64,000 nucleotides of DNA from Flavobacterium sp. (GCA_023251135.1 JAHEZJ010000027.1:1-64000), one strand, 5' to 3'; positions 45,539 through 54,761 are shown, counted from the stretch's first letter. Program-made: numbers and translations. The notes: generated by a model from the sequence alone, not told the origin.

Positions 45539-46939
45539 TTATTTCCCAATACAGAAATTAGCAAATATATTTCCCAGTAACTCATCGTTTGAAACCTGAC
45601 CGGTGATAAGACCAAATTGGTATAAAGCCTCACGAATATCAAGTGCAATTAGGTCGCTGGAAAGATTAGTTTCCAAACCGAATTTTACTTTCTGAATTTC
45701 ATCTAATGCTTTAAGTAAAGAATCGTAATGTCTTGTATTGGTTACTATCGTTTCATTGTTTCGGAGGGCTCCGGTATTGACAAAAGAAAGTAATTCATTT
45801 TTTAAATCATCAACACCAATTTTCTCTTTAGCTGAAATCAATAATAATTTTGCATTTAAATTTTCAAGTTTATTGGTGATGTTTGCAACTTCATCAGCAG
45901 ACAATATATCTTTTTTATTGACAACAATTAACAGAGGTTTTAATGGGTATTTATTTTTGATTTGTTCAATTTCAGAAACAAACTCAGAGCTTGAAATCTG
46001 AAACTTGAAACCGTCGAATAAATAAATCACAACCTGCGCCTGGTCGATTTTCTCAAATGTTTTTTTAATTCCGATGCTTTCTACAACGTCCTTGGTTTCA
46101 CGAATTCCTGCTGTATCAATAAACCTAAAGCCAATTCCGCCAATCACTAGTTCATCTTCGATCGTGTCGCGTGTTGTTCCGGCAATGTCAGATACAATGG
46201 CACGTTCTTCGTTTAACAAGGCATTCAGTAAAGTTGATTTCCCTACATTGGGTTCTCCCACAATAGCAACCGGAATACCGTTTTTAATTACATTTCCAAC
46301 GGCAAACGAATCAATCAGACGTTTTAAAACAAATTCAATTCGGTTTAATAACTCATGAAATTGGGTACGGTCGGCGAATTCTACGTCTTCTTCGGCGAAA
46401 TCCAGTTCCAGTTCAATTAGAGAAGCAAAATTTAAAAGTTCTTCACGGAGTTTGGCAATCTCATTACTAAAACCACCGCGCATTTGCTGCATGGCGATTT
46501 GGTGAGAAGCTTCGTTATCTGATGAAATCAAATCGGCAACAGCTTCTGCCTGCGACAAATCAAGTTTTCCGTTTAGAAAAGCTCTAAGCGTAAATTCTCC
46601 CGGATCGGCCATTCGGCATCCTTTTCTTAACAGCAGCTGAATAATTTGCTGTTGGATGTAAGTAGAGCCGTGACACGAAATTTCAATCGTATTCTCACCT
46701 GTATAAGAGTTAGGACCTTTAAAAACAGAAATCAATACTTCATCCAGCGTTTTAGAACCATCTACAATATGCCCTAAATGTAAAGTATGTGTTTTTTGCG
46801 TGGTTAAATCCTTGTTTTTTATGGATTTAAAAACCGAATTTCCGATCGTTATAGCGTCAGAACCTGAAATACGTATGATAGCAATAGCTCCAGCCCCGGA
46901 TGGGGTGGCCAATGCAACTATAGAATCTTGATTTATCAT
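45539..46939 (-). CDS. mnmE: tRNA modification GTPase MnmE
   Basis: A 466-residue GTPase that, with MnmG, adds the carboxymethylaminomethyl group to U34 of certain tRNAs. It has the N-terminal folate-binding domain, a helical part, the inserted Ras-like G domain with GEPNVGKSTLLNALL (G1), DTAG in RFIDTAGIRE (G3), NKKD (G4) and the invariant C-terminal FCIGK. The start at MINQDSI matches the conserved N-terminus; an upstream ATG would add nine odd residues. The last codons double as the putative attachment site of the element downstream. Confidence 0.95.
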   Translation of the reverse strand: MINQDSIVALATPSGAGAIAIIRISGSDAITIGNSVFKSIKNKDLTTQKTHTLHLGHIVDGSKTLDEVLISVFKGPNSYTGENTIEISCHGSTYIQQQIIQLLLRKGCRMADPGEFTLRAFLNGKLDLSQAEAVADLISSDNEASHQIAMQQMRGGFSNEIAKLREELLNFASLIELELDFAEEDVEFADRTQFHELLNRIEFVLKRLIDSFAVGNVIKNGIPVAIVGEPNVGKSTLLNALLNEERAIVSDIAGTTRDTIEDELVIGGIGFRFIDTAGIRETKDVVESIGIKKTFEKIDQAQVVIYLFDGFKFQISSSEFVSEIEQIKNKYPLKPLLIVVNKKDILSADEVANITNKLENLNAKLLLISAKEKIGVDDLKNELLSFVNTGALRNNETIVTNTRHYDSLLKALDEIQKVKFGLETNLSSDLIALDIREALYQFGLITGQVSNDELLGNIFANFCIGK

Positions 46940-46943
46940 GTTG

Positions 46944-46951
46944 CAAAGGTA
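46944..46951 (-). promoter_or_regulatory. Possible -7 element of mnmE
   Basis: Reads TACCTTTG on the minus strand, five bases before the mnmE start, implying a leaderless or near-leaderless message. CAA (TTG on the minus strand) occurs at 12 and 26 bases, not at the best spacing. Confidence 0.4.
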
Positions 46952-47065
46952 TAAAAAAAGGCACAAAATTACGAACTCAAAGCTGACTTGAAAATGAGGT
47001 TTTAAGTTTATTAAAATGCCAATTTTAATAAATTGTCAAATGTTAAAATACTGATAATTATCAGT

Positions 47066-47094
47066 TTGTTTTGAGCCTAGAATGATTAAATTTG
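47066..47094 (+). promoter_or_regulatory. Bacteroidota-type promoter (TTG, 18 bp, TAAATTTG)
   Basis: TTG at 47066-47068 and TAAATTTG at 47087-47094, ending 27 bases before the ATG of the universal stress protein gene. Confidence 0.65.
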
Positions 47095-47121
47095 AGAAAC
47101 AAACCTTTAATCTCAAACAAA

Positions 47122-47955
47122 ATGAAAAAGATATTATTTCCAACAGATTTTTCTGAAGCGGCAACAAATGCTTTTGTTCACGCCTTGGAATTTGCTAAAA
47201 TTGTAAATGCCGAGCTTGTTTTGTTGCATACTTTTGAGATTCCGGTTTACGACAGTCAATTTTTCCCCGAAAATTACGCTTCGATCTACAGTTCGATCGA
47301 ATTGGCAAAATTTGAAATGTTTAAAGACGAAATTCCAAAGCTCAGAGCCATTGCTGCCGAGCGAAAACTGGATTCAATTGTGATCAAACACCGTTTGATG
47401 GATGGAGATTTAATTTACAACCTAAAAAATGCGGTAGAAGAGGACCATATCGATTTTGTAATCATGGGAACTTCAGGAGTTTCGGACTGGACGAAATTTT
47501 TTCTCGGATCGAACACCAGCTCTGTAATTTCAGAGGTTAAAGTTCCTGTTTTATGTGTTCCGGCAGATGCGAAATTTAAAAAAATAAAAACAATTGGTTT
47601 TACGACCCGTTACCGTGAAAAAGACAAAGCCGAGCTTCGTAAAGTTTTGGCAATTGCAAAGAAAACAAATGCGAAGGTAAAAAGTTTGTATGTCAGAGCG
47701 TCTAATACAGATGTTTCTGATGCCACAATTAAAGAGTGGGATAAAGAATTTGCGAATGAAAATGTAGAATTTTTGGTTCTGCCAAGTGACGAAGTAAAAG
47801 AAACCATTCTTGATTTCGTGCTTTACAAAGATCTGGATGTTTTAACGGTTATTACACACAAAAGATCTTTCTTCGAAAGCATTTTTGAATCGAGTTTCTC
47901 AAAAAAGATCACCAAAGAAGTTTCGATACCTGTTTTGGTCATGCATGAAACCTAA
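47122..47955 (+). CDS. Universal stress protein, two UspA domains
   Basis: A 277-residue protein with two tandem Usp domains. The first (MKKILFPTDFSEAA to VPVLCVPAD) keeps the ATP-type motif GTSGVSDWTKFFLGS. The second (KTIGFTTRYREK to EVSIPVLVMHET) is degenerate at this site. It lies behind a good two-box promoter; the start at 47122 is chosen because it begins the conserved strand and clears the promoter. Such proteins help survival in stationary phase or under stress, by nucleotide binding of unclear consequence. Confidence 0.9.
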   Translation: MKKILFPTDFSEAATNAFVHALEFAKIVNAELVLLHTFEIPVYDSQFFPENYASIYSSIELAKFEMFKDEIPKLRAIAAERKLDSIVIKHRLMDGDLIYNLKNAVEEDHIDFVIMGTSGVSDWTKFFLGSNTSSVISEVKVPVLCVPADAKFKKIKTIGFTTRYREKDKAELRKVLAIAKKTNAKVKSLYVRASNTDVSDATIKEWDKEFANENVEFLVLPSDEVKETILDFVLYKDLDVLTVITHKRSFFESIFESSFSKKITKEVSIPVLVMHET

Positions 47956-47996
47956 AATCTATTAGAGAATTACTACCGGAATGTAAGTGTAAAACC

Positions 47997-48004
47997 TATA
48001 TTTG
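47997..48004 (+). promoter_or_regulatory. Possible -7 element of the MutS-like gene
   Basis: TATATTTG fits TAnnTTTG 20 bases before the start; no TTG box is found at the proper distance. Confidence 0.35.
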
Positions 48005-48024
48005 TGTTTCATTAAATTAGAAGA

Positions 48025-49797
48025 ATGGAAGCATATCAGAATAAAGTTGAGCACTATACAGGACGTTTTAATAAAATCAACAAAAAATACAATAGCATTA
48101 GTATACTGCGTCTTTTAAGCGTATTTCTATGTTTGTTCTTATTGTTTTATTACATTAAAACCAACGAAATACTTTATGCAGCTTTTGCTTTTTTGTCTTT
48201 TGTTGGTTTTCTTTTTTTAATGCGAATTCACTCTGCTTTGTCTTTTCAGAGAGAGCTTACAAAGGCAATTTTGAAACTAAATCAAAATGAAATTGCGTAT
48301 TTAAAAAGAGAAAAAATCCCTTTTGAGAATGGAGTAGAATTTAATGATTTTAGTCACCCTTATGCGTACGATCTGGATGTTTTTGGAGATCATTCTTTGT
48401 TTCAAAATTTAAACCGAACGGCAACTTATATTGGGAAAAAGACATTGGCAAATCAATTATTGAAGCTGTCTTCGAATGAAACTATTCTTGAAAATCAGGA
48501 AGCGATCAATGAGTTAAAAACAAAAATCGATTGGCGTCAGGATTTCATGGCTTTGGCAATGATTAGTTATGACACAAAAGAATCTTATCAGTCTTTAGTT
48601 CATTGGAATTCATTTAAAAATAATATCTTACCTAAAGTTTTAATTGCAATCTCGGTTATTTTTCCAAGCTTGTTTTTAGGCTTTTTGGCAGCATATTTTA
48701 TTACCTCAAAAACAATTTTATTATCCTATCTGAGCTACATTTTTATTGCCAATATGATTGTTTTGGGGAGTTCTTTTAAACGGATTCAGTCGGAGATTGC
48801 CAAAGCTGATAATGTAGACAAAATTATCAAACAGTATAGTTTATTGGTTCAGAAAATTGAAACCGAATCTTTTCAGTCTAAAAGATTAATCGATTTGCAA
48901 CAGCAGCTTATTTTTAAAAATGCGACTGCAAGCAAACACCTGAAAGATCTTTCGGAGTTGTTTTCGAGAATGGATACCATTAATAATTTTGTAACCGCTA
49001 CTGTGTTTAATGGAATGTTTTTATTCAATCTGCACGTTTTGAAAGCACTTTTAAAATGGAAACAAAACTATTCGGCTGAACTTGAAAAATGGATTGCTAT
49101 TATTGGTGAATTTGAAACGTTGAATAGTTTGACAAATTTGGCTTACAACAATCCGGACTTTGTTTTTCCGGAGATCAACTCAGACTATAAAATTGGGTTT
49201 TCAAATCTGGGTCATCCTTTGCTAAATTCGGAAACCAGAGTAGGTAATGATACTCATTTTTACCCTGAATCTTTTATGATTCTCACAGGCTCTAACATGT
49301 CGGGAAAAAGTACTTTTTTGAGAAGTTTGGGAATCAATATGGTTTTAGGCGGAATAGGTTCAGTTGTTTGTGCTTCAAAAGCGGAGCTGCATCCACTTCC
49401 AGTATTAGTTTCAATGCGATTGTCTGATTCATTAGCGGATAGTGAATCCTACTTTTTTGCCGAGATTAAACGTTTGAAACAAATTATGGATGCGCTGGAA
49501 GAACGCCCTGCTTTTGTTTTGCTGGATGAAATTTTAAGAGGAACAAACTCCGATGATAAACGAAACGGAACAATTGAAGTCGTTAAAAAAATAATTGCCA
49601 GGAAAGCAATTGGGGCCATTGCGACACACGATATTGAGGTTTGTTTGACAACAAATGAATATCCTGATATTTTGACCAACCAGTGTTTTGAAGTGGAAAT
49701 TAAAAATAACGATCTTCATTTTGATTATAAACTTCGAAGTGGAATTTGTAAAAATAAGAGTGCCACTTTCCTGATGCAGAAAATGGGAGTTATTTAG
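48025..49797 (+). CDS. MutS-like ATPase with N-terminal membrane helices
   Basis: A 590-residue protein of the MutS-related group. Two hydrophobic helices at about 27-43 and 47-66, and a further pair near 200-250, precede the lever-like middle. The C-terminal ATPase has Walker A TGSNMSGKSTFLRS, a Walker B region FVLLDEILRGTNS and a His switch (AIATHDIEV). The mismatch-recognition domain of true MutS is missing. Such proteins are found in Bacteroidota and Firmicutes; their DNA or membrane role is not known. Confidence 0.88.
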   Translation: MEAYQNKVEHYTGRFNKINKKYNSISILRLLSVFLCLFLLFYYIKTNEILYAAFAFLSFVGFLFLMRIHSALSFQRELTKAILKLNQNEIAYLKREKIPFENGVEFNDFSHPYAYDLDVFGDHSLFQNLNRTATYIGKKTLANQLLKLSSNETILENQEAINELKTKIDWRQDFMALAMISYDTKESYQSLVHWNSFKNNILPKVLIAISVIFPSLFLGFLAAYFITSKTILLSYLSYIFIANMIVLGSSFKRIQSEIAKADNVDKIIKQYSLLVQKIETESFQSKRLIDLQQQLIFKNATASKHLKDLSELFSRMDTINNFVTATVFNGMFLFNLHVLKALLKWKQNYSAELEKWIAIIGEFETLNSLTNLAYNNPDFVFPEINSDYKIGFSNLGHPLLNSETRVGNDTHFYPESFMILTGSNMSGKSTFLRSLGINMVLGGIGSVVCASKAELHPLPVLVSMRLSDSLADSESYFFAEIKRLKQIMDALEERPAFVLLDEILRGTNSDDKRNGTIEVVKKIIARKAIGAIATHDIEVCLTTNEYPDILTNQCFEVEIKNNDLHFDYKLRSGICKNKSATFLMQKMGVI

Positions 49798-49925
49798 AAG
49801 ATTTTAGATTGTAGATTTTAGATTGTTGATATTTGTTTTTTACCAGTAAAATTGTTGATGCAATCAACAAATAATATATTTGCAAAGTAATCGCACAGAA
49901 AAATCTGCAATCTAAAATCTAAAAT

Positions 49926-50555
49926 CTATTTCTGCATTTCTTTAATGGTGTTCACAAAAGCTTCCACAGGCTGAGCTCCGGAAACGGCATATTTTCGATC
50001 AAAAACAAAAAACGGAACTCCTTGTACTCCAATTTGATTGGCTTCATGTATGTCGGAATGAACGTCGTTTAAGTAAAGCTTTTCATCTTCTACGACTTCT
50101 TGTACCTCTTTTGCATCTAAACCTGCCTGAATGCCTAATTCTATAAGGGTTTGCGAATCGTTTAGATCTTTTCCTTCGGTAAAATATGCTCTGAAGAAAA
50201 TTTCCTCCATTTGATCACCAAGCCCTTTCGTTTTAGCCAAATGAATGATACGATGTGCTGTTAGTGAATTTGAAATGATCGCTTTATCAAAATGATAGTC
50301 CAAACCTACGCTTTTTGCGCGTTCTGTGACACCTTTGTGCATTTCGATGGATTGCTCAACAGAAAAACCTTTTCGTTCCGCCAGAAAAGTATAAACATCT
50401 TTACCAGATTGCGGCGTGATGGTTGGGTCGAGCTGAAAGCTTTTCCATTCAATTTCAAATTCATCATTTGGAAATTCAGCTAAAGCTGTTTCCAGTTGTC
50501 TTTTTCCGATATAACAAAACGGACACATGATGTCCGACCAAATTTCTATTTTCAT
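49926..50555 (-). CDS. DsbA-family oxidoreductase, FrnE type
   Basis: A 209-residue thioredoxin-fold protein without signal peptide, so cytoplasmic. The active site is CPFC in DIMCPFCYIGKRQLE, and the cis-Pro loop is GVQGVPFFVF. The length and the insertion fit FrnE/DsbA-like isomerases, which act in oxidative or metal stress or in polyketide-type chemistry. TAACTTTG (minus strand, 50560-50567) five bases upstream is a possible -7 box. Confidence 0.9.
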   Translation of the reverse strand: MKIEIWSDIMCPFCYIGKRQLETALAEFPNDEFEIEWKSFQLDPTITPQSGKDVYTFLAERKGFSVEQSIEMHKGVTERAKSVGLDYHFDKAIISNSLTAHRIIHLAKTKGLGDQMEEIFFRAYFTEGKDLNDSQTLIELGIQAGLDAKEVQEVVEDEKLYLNDVHSDIHEANQIGVQGVPFFVFDRKYAVSGAQPVEAFVNTIKEMQK

Positions 50556-50601
50556 ATTACAAAGTTAAAGAAAAAAAGTTTCAGGTTTGACATAATCGAT
50601 A

Positions 50602-50636
50602 TAGACCCGACAGGTTTTTAAAACCTGTCGGGTCTA
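50602..50636. repeat. CCCGACAGG palindrome, copy 1
   Basis: A 16-bp perfect stem TAGACCCGACAGGTTT with a three-base loop. Copies 2 and 3 lie at 63459-63491 and 63585-63617. Probably a repetitive element that may also stop transcription. Confidence 0.8.
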
Positions 50637-50642
50637 AATGTT

Positions 50643-50702
50643 CAATAAAATAAATCCCAAATTCCAATGATCAACAATTGGAATTTGGGATTTATTTTAT
50701 TG
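50643..50702. repeat. Perfect 26-bp inverted repeat
   Basis: Left arm 50643-50668 and right arm 50677-50702 are perfect complements (core ATCCCAAATTCCAAT) with an eight-base loop. It is far longer than needed for an intrinsic terminator, and lies between dnaN and the FrnE-type gene next to copy 1 of the CCCGACAGG palindrome. Confidence 0.85.
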
Positions 50703-50775
50703 GAATTTGAAATTTTATTCTTTTTAGAAAGAAACCCGCATTTCAACCTGAAACCTGAAACAAAAAATCACCAAA

Positions 50776-50814
50776 AATAAAAAACCGCAAATCTTAAAAA
50801 AAGAATTGCGGTTT
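50776..50814 (-). terminator. Intrinsic terminator of dnaN
   Basis: AAACCGCAA / TTGCGGTTT stem, extended with one mismatch to 14 bp, followed by a T run on the minus strand; about 110 bases after the dnaN stop. Confidence 0.7.
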
Positions 50815-50921
50815 CTAGGTATAAAAAATGGTTGGTTAATAGCGATGTTATTTTTTTTTACAATGATATGTCTTTAATTTCAAACTAAAAAAAATCTCTG
50901 TAACAAAATGAAGTTTTGATG

Positions 50922-52040
50922 TTAACTATTTAACATTACAGGCATTACCAGCATTGTTACAGTTTCGCCTTCCTCTAAACCATCAACCGGCGTAAGGATT
51001 CCTGCTCTATTAGGCAATGACATCTCCAGCATAATCATATCCGATTGCAGGTTCGTCAGCATTTCAGTTAAGAAACGAGAGTTGAAACCAATTTGAAGAT
51101 CATCTCCTTGGTAATCACAAGTTAATCTTTCTTCGGCTTTGTTGGAGTAATCGATATCTTCTGCAGAAACATTTAATTCAGCTCCGGCAATTTTTAAACG
51201 AATTTGGTGTGTAGTTTTGTTAGAGAAAATGGCCACACGCTTAACTGAACTTAAAAATAAAGAACGGTCAATCATTAATTTGTTTGGATTTTCTTTTGGA
51301 ATTACCGCTTCATAGTTAGGGTATTTTCCATCGATCAAACGGCACGTTAAAATATAATTGTCAAATGAGAAAGTCGCATTTGAATCGTTGTATTCAATTT
51401 TTACTTCGGCATCAGAAGTTCCCAAAATACTTTTTAAAATATTCAAAGGTTTCTTTGGCATGATAAAATCAGCTACCTGAGACGCTTTTACGTCTGTACG
51501 GGCATATTTTACTAATTTGTGTGCATCTGTTGCTACAAAAGTTAATCCTTCAGGCGAGAATTGGAAGAAAACTCCGGACATTACCGGACGTAAATCGTCA
51601 TTTCCGGCAGCAAAAATAGTTTTACTTACAGCAGTTGCTAAAACATCAGCAGGAACAAGTGTTACAGACGGTTCTTCAAGACTTACCGATTTTGGAAATT
51701 CTTCACCGGCTGCGTATGCTAAAGCATATTTTCCAGAGTTAGAACTAATTTCAACGGTATTGTTTTCTTCAACCGTAAAAGTTAGGGGTTGTTCCGGAAA
51801 CGTTTTTAAAATTTCAAGCAAAAGTTTAGCTGGCACAGCAACACTTCCTTTGCTTGTAGAATCGATTGATAATGTAGCAGACATGGTAGTCTCAAGATCC
51901 GAAGCCGAAACTGTCAGCTCGCTGTTGTCTAGTTCAAATAAAAAGTTGTCTAAAATAGGCAACGTATTGTTGCTGTTAATTACACTACCTAAAACTTGTA
52001 ATTGTTTTAATAAGTACGAACTCGATACTATAAATTTCAT
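50922..52040 (-). CDS. dnaN: DNA polymerase III sliding clamp (beta subunit)
   Basis: A 372-residue clamp with three repeated domains of about 120 residues. Recognisable points are MKFIVSSSYLLKQLQ at the start, RPVMSGVFFQ and FVATDAHKLVKYAR in the middle and MLVMPVMLNS at the end. It forms a ring around DNA and tethers polymerase and repair enzymes. It is not next to dnaA here, as usual for Bacteroidota. A two-box promoter precedes it and a terminator follows. Confidence 0.96.
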   Translation of the reverse strand: MKFIVSSSYLLKQLQVLGSVINSNNTLPILDNFLFELDNSELTVSASDLETTMSATLSIDSTSKGSVAVPAKLLLEILKTFPEQPLTFTVEENNTVEISSNSGKYALAYAAGEEFPKSVSLEEPSVTLVPADVLATAVSKTIFAAGNDDLRPVMSGVFFQFSPEGLTFVATDAHKLVKYARTDVKASQVADFIMPKKPLNILKSILGTSDAEVKIEYNDSNATFSFDNYILTCRLIDGKYPNYEAVIPKENPNKLMIDRSLFLSSVKRVAIFSNKTTHQIRLKIAGAELNVSAEDIDYSNKAEERLTCDYQGDDLQIGFNSRFLTEMLTNLQSDMIMLEMSLPNRAGILTPVDGLEEGETVTMLVMPVMLNS

Positions 52041-52100
52041 CTCTATTATTTTATTTTTTTGCTCTTTTCTTTAGTTTTTCTTCAACTAAGATAGGTTTTA

Positions 52101-52133
52101 CAAATATATCGTAAACAATCTTAATTTAAGCAA
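52101..52133 (-). promoter_or_regulatory. Bacteroidota-type promoter of dnaN (TTG, 22 bp, TATATTTG)
   Basis: On the minus strand TTG (52131-52133) is followed after 22 bases by TATATTTG (52101-52108), giving a leader of about 55 bases. Confidence 0.6.
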
Positions 52134-52148
52134 TTTTTTTATTAACAT

Positions 52149-53834
52149 CTACTTGCTGTACTTTCTTCTTCGCATATAGGTAAATACCAATCCAAAAATC
52201 AACAAAATTAGAATTGGAAGTCCGATAGTTATGAACTGTGTGAGCGTATAATTTTCATAAACTTTCTCTTTGTCCAATAGGGGCAGGCTGACATCTTTAC
52301 TTCTAATGTTAATAAGTCCGGTATCATCCAGCAAATAATTGATGCAATTCATCATGAAATCTTTGTTGTCGTACAGGTTTCCGGTACGCTGGTCATAGCC
52401 CAGTTCTACAGGCATCATGTTTTTGTCCAACTGATTTCTGGCGAGATCACCATCGGCTATTACAATCATTTTGTTTGGTTTTCCCTTTGCCAAGAATGAA
52501 TTTTCTTTGAAAGGTAAAACACGATTTTCAAAAGCGGAATGGAAGGATCCTTCCAGTAAAACGGAAAGTGGGATATTGCCTTTGTTTGCATATTCCTGAG
52601 GAGATGCTTTTTCGGTTACACTGTTTAGATTGATTGGTGCAGGAGTTCCAATTGTTTTTGAATAGGGAGAAGATTGCAGTAAAACTGTTTTTTTGATTCC
52701 GTTTTTTAAGGTATCAATCGGACTTGCAAAATCAAATCGGATGCCGCCTAAATTTTTTACAATCGGGTGCTGGCTGGTTGGGTACACCTGCGGGGCATAT
52801 TTCCAAATAAAGTCCTGATATTGTGTGGCACTTCCTTGTTCGCCGGTAGCCAGTTTAATAGGACTTCCTTGCTCGTCTTTGATCAAATCCGGATTGATTC
52901 TGAAACCGTATTTAAAAAACATATCGTTCAGATTCAGGTCTCTCGGATAGGCCAGAGTTGCTCCAGCCTGGTTGTAAAGACTGTCCATGTCGGCAGCTAC
53001 CTGATCGATTAACCATAAGGTTTTACCTCCGTTCATGATAAACTGATCCAAAACCTGTTTTTCCTCGTCAGAGAAAGTTTCTGTTGGTTTTGAAATAATG
53101 GCTAAGTCGTATTTTTTAAGCGCGGCTAAAGTTTCAGTCGGGCTTTTGGCTACAGAGTCTAATGTGAACGGGCCGATATAATAACTTTCGCGAATTTGCT
53201 GCAGCATTTTGGCAATGTGAATCTCGTTCAACTCTCCATTTCCTTTTATAATGGCAACCTTCTTTTGTCTGTCTTTACTAATTTTATTGATCGCGTCTGC
53301 AATCGAATATTCTAAATGCTGAATCGATCCGATTACTTTTTGGGTAGTTGAAGCTCCCATGATGTTTTTCAACAGCGGAATATTAACTTCCTTATTGTTG
53401 TAAACCGCAACCGCCCACGGAAAAACCATAGCCTGTGACTGTTTTCCTTTGTCGTCGACAGTAATGTTTATGGGTGTAAGGCCTTTTTGATAAAGCGATT
53501 TAATCACATCCATGCTCTCGTCTTCGTTTTCTAAAGGATTAACGAATTCAAAAACAATATTGTGATTATAGGCCTGAAATTCCTCCAACAGCTGACGTGT
53601 TTCCTGTTGGAGACGTCTAAAATCTGCCGGCAGTTCACCCTGCATATAAATCTTGATCGATAATGGATTTTTAACCTGTTTTACGATCTGTAAAGAGGTT
53701 TCGGATAAGGTGTATCGTTTGTCTTTGGTTAAATCGAATCGGTGGAAAAATAAACTTCCCAATACATTTAAAACGATTAAAACAAAAACAGTAATTCCTA
53801 ATGTTTTAATATTTTGTTGAGTAGATGACTTCAT
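52149..53834 (-). CDS. gldG: Gliding-motility ABC transporter component GldG
   Basis: A 561-residue protein with a membrane helix near the start (residues ~12-32) and one near the end (LPILILLIFGLVFTYM). Between them lies the large extracytoplasmic domain of the ABC-type uncharacterised transport family (IKIYMQGELPADFRRLQQET, FVNPLENED, ALKKYDLAIISKPTETFSDE). In Flavobacterium, GldG works with GldF and GldA and is required for gliding. Its ATG shares a base with the gldF stop (TAATG), so both are translated together. Confidence 0.93.
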   Translation of the reverse strand: MKSSTQQNIKTLGITVFVLIVLNVLGSLFFHRFDLTKDKRYTLSETSLQIVKQVKNPLSIKIYMQGELPADFRRLQQETRQLLEEFQAYNHNIVFEFVNPLENEDESMDVIKSLYQKGLTPINITVDDKGKQSQAMVFPWAVAVYNNKEVNIPLLKNIMGASTTQKVIGSIQHLEYSIADAINKISKDRQKKVAIIKGNGELNEIHIAKMLQQIRESYYIGPFTLDSVAKSPTETLAALKKYDLAIISKPTETFSDEEKQVLDQFIMNGGKTLWLIDQVAADMDSLYNQAGATLAYPRDLNLNDMFFKYGFRINPDLIKDEQGSPIKLATGEQGSATQYQDFIWKYAPQVYPTSQHPIVKNLGGIRFDFASPIDTLKNGIKKTVLLQSSPYSKTIGTPAPINLNSVTEKASPQEYANKGNIPLSVLLEGSFHSAFENRVLPFKENSFLAKGKPNKMIVIADGDLARNQLDKNMMPVELGYDQRTGNLYDNKDFMMNCINYLLDDTGLINIRSKDVSLPLLDKEKVYENYTLTQFITIGLPILILLIFGLVFTYMRRRKYSK

Positions 53835-54559
53835 TACGCTTTAAAAGATTTTAATTGATAAACAGTAAACGACAGAAACAATACAGTGATGCTTAAAAAA
53901 TAAACCACATCACGGGTATCGATTACGCCCCGACTCATACTTTTAAAATGATCCTGCATGCCAAGTGTCGAAACAATAGCAGAAGATCCCGGAATCAACG
54001 AAGCCAGGCCTTCAAAACCAAAATAAAGAATAAAACATAGAAAAACTGAAATTATAAAAGCAACAATCTGATTCTCGGACAGGGTAGAGGTGAAGATTCC
54101 GATTGCAGAATAAGCAGCAATCAGAAACAATAATCCGAAGTAAGAGCCAATAGTGCTCCCCATATCGATATTTCCTTCAGGAGATCCTAAGTTTGAAATT
54201 ACTTTTACGTAAATAAGCGTTGGAATAATGGCTAAAACAATTAACAGGAATGAGCCCAGAAATTTTCCATTTACGATTTCCCAAATCGATAAGGGTTTCG
54301 TCAATAACAGTTCAAGGGTTCCTTGTTTTTTTTCATCAGAAAAGCTTCTCATGGTAACCGCCGGAATCAGGAAAATTAAAATCCACGGAGCTAAGGTGAA
54401 AAACGGAGTTAAATCGGCATAACCGGTGTTTAATATGTTGTAATCTCCTTCAAATACCCATAAGAATAATCCATTGCTGATTAAGAAAATGGCAATGACC
54501 AGATAGCCAATAGGAGAACCAAAAAAGGATTTTATTTCTCTTAAAATGATTGATTTCAT
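53834..54559 (-). CDS. gldF: Gliding-motility ABC transporter permease GldF
   Basis: A 241-residue ABC-2 type permease with six membrane helices, starting MKSIILREIKSFFGSPIGYL and containing the family's cytoplasmic loop MRSFSDEKKQGTLELLLTKP. It is the first gene of the gldF-gldG unit. The gldA ATPase gene is not in the window. The presence of this pair is strong evidence for a gliding flavobacterium. Confidence 0.94.
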   Translation of the reverse strand: MKSIILREIKSFFGSPIGYLVIAIFLISNGLFLWVFEGDYNILNTGYADLTPFFTLAPWILIFLIPAVTMRSFSDEKKQGTLELLLTKPLSIWEIVNGKFLGSFLLIVLAIIPTLIYVKVISNLGSPEGNIDMGSTIGSYFGLLFLIAAYSAIGIFTSTLSENQIVAFIISVFLCFILYFGFEGLASLIPGSSAIVSTLGMQDHFKSMSRGVIDTRDVVYFLSITVLFLSFTVYQLKSFKA

Positions 54560-54608
54560 GTATAAGGTTTATTCGTTTATTTGTTTAATCGTGTAATTGT
54601 TTTTTTTT

Positions 54609-54760
54609 GTTTCAGGTTTCAAGTTTCAGGTTGCTTTCCTTTGAGAACTTCGCGCTTTATCAAACCTTTTAAATATGATCTTTGCGTTCTTTGCGTTAAA
54701 GGATTCCAACTTTCAAATCCAGCATATAACCTGAAACCTGAAACTTGAAACTTGAAACAA
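54609..54760. repeat. Inverted repeat flanking 95 bases, gtttcaggtttcaag type
   Basis: GTTTCAGGTTTCAAGTTTC units at 54609-54632 face complementary units (cctgaaacttgaaac) at 54728-54760. The core between includes ctttgcgttctttgcg. Same word family as at 27.6 kb. Confidence 0.7.
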
Positions 54761-54761
54761 A

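Larger units (their letters stand above)
42862..45578. mobile_element. Putative small integrated element at the mnmE 3' end
   Basis: A 2.7-kb segment bounded by direct repeats of the last ~39 bp of mnmE. It holds two paralogous minus-strand genes of unknown function (43066-43743 and 43953-44627), about 0.7 kb of gene-poor DNA and a frameshifted excisionase-like remnant next to mnmE. The 3' end of mnmE (trmE) is the known attachment site of Salmonella genomic island 1, so the site choice has precedent, but no integrase is present here. It is therefore best described as a decayed or internally deleted island, or a passive passenger. Confidence 0.6.

Noticed and set aside
51517..52074. 185-codon frame opposite dnaN
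   Set aside because: Antisense shadow of dnaN with a Ser/Lys-rich random-looking translation.
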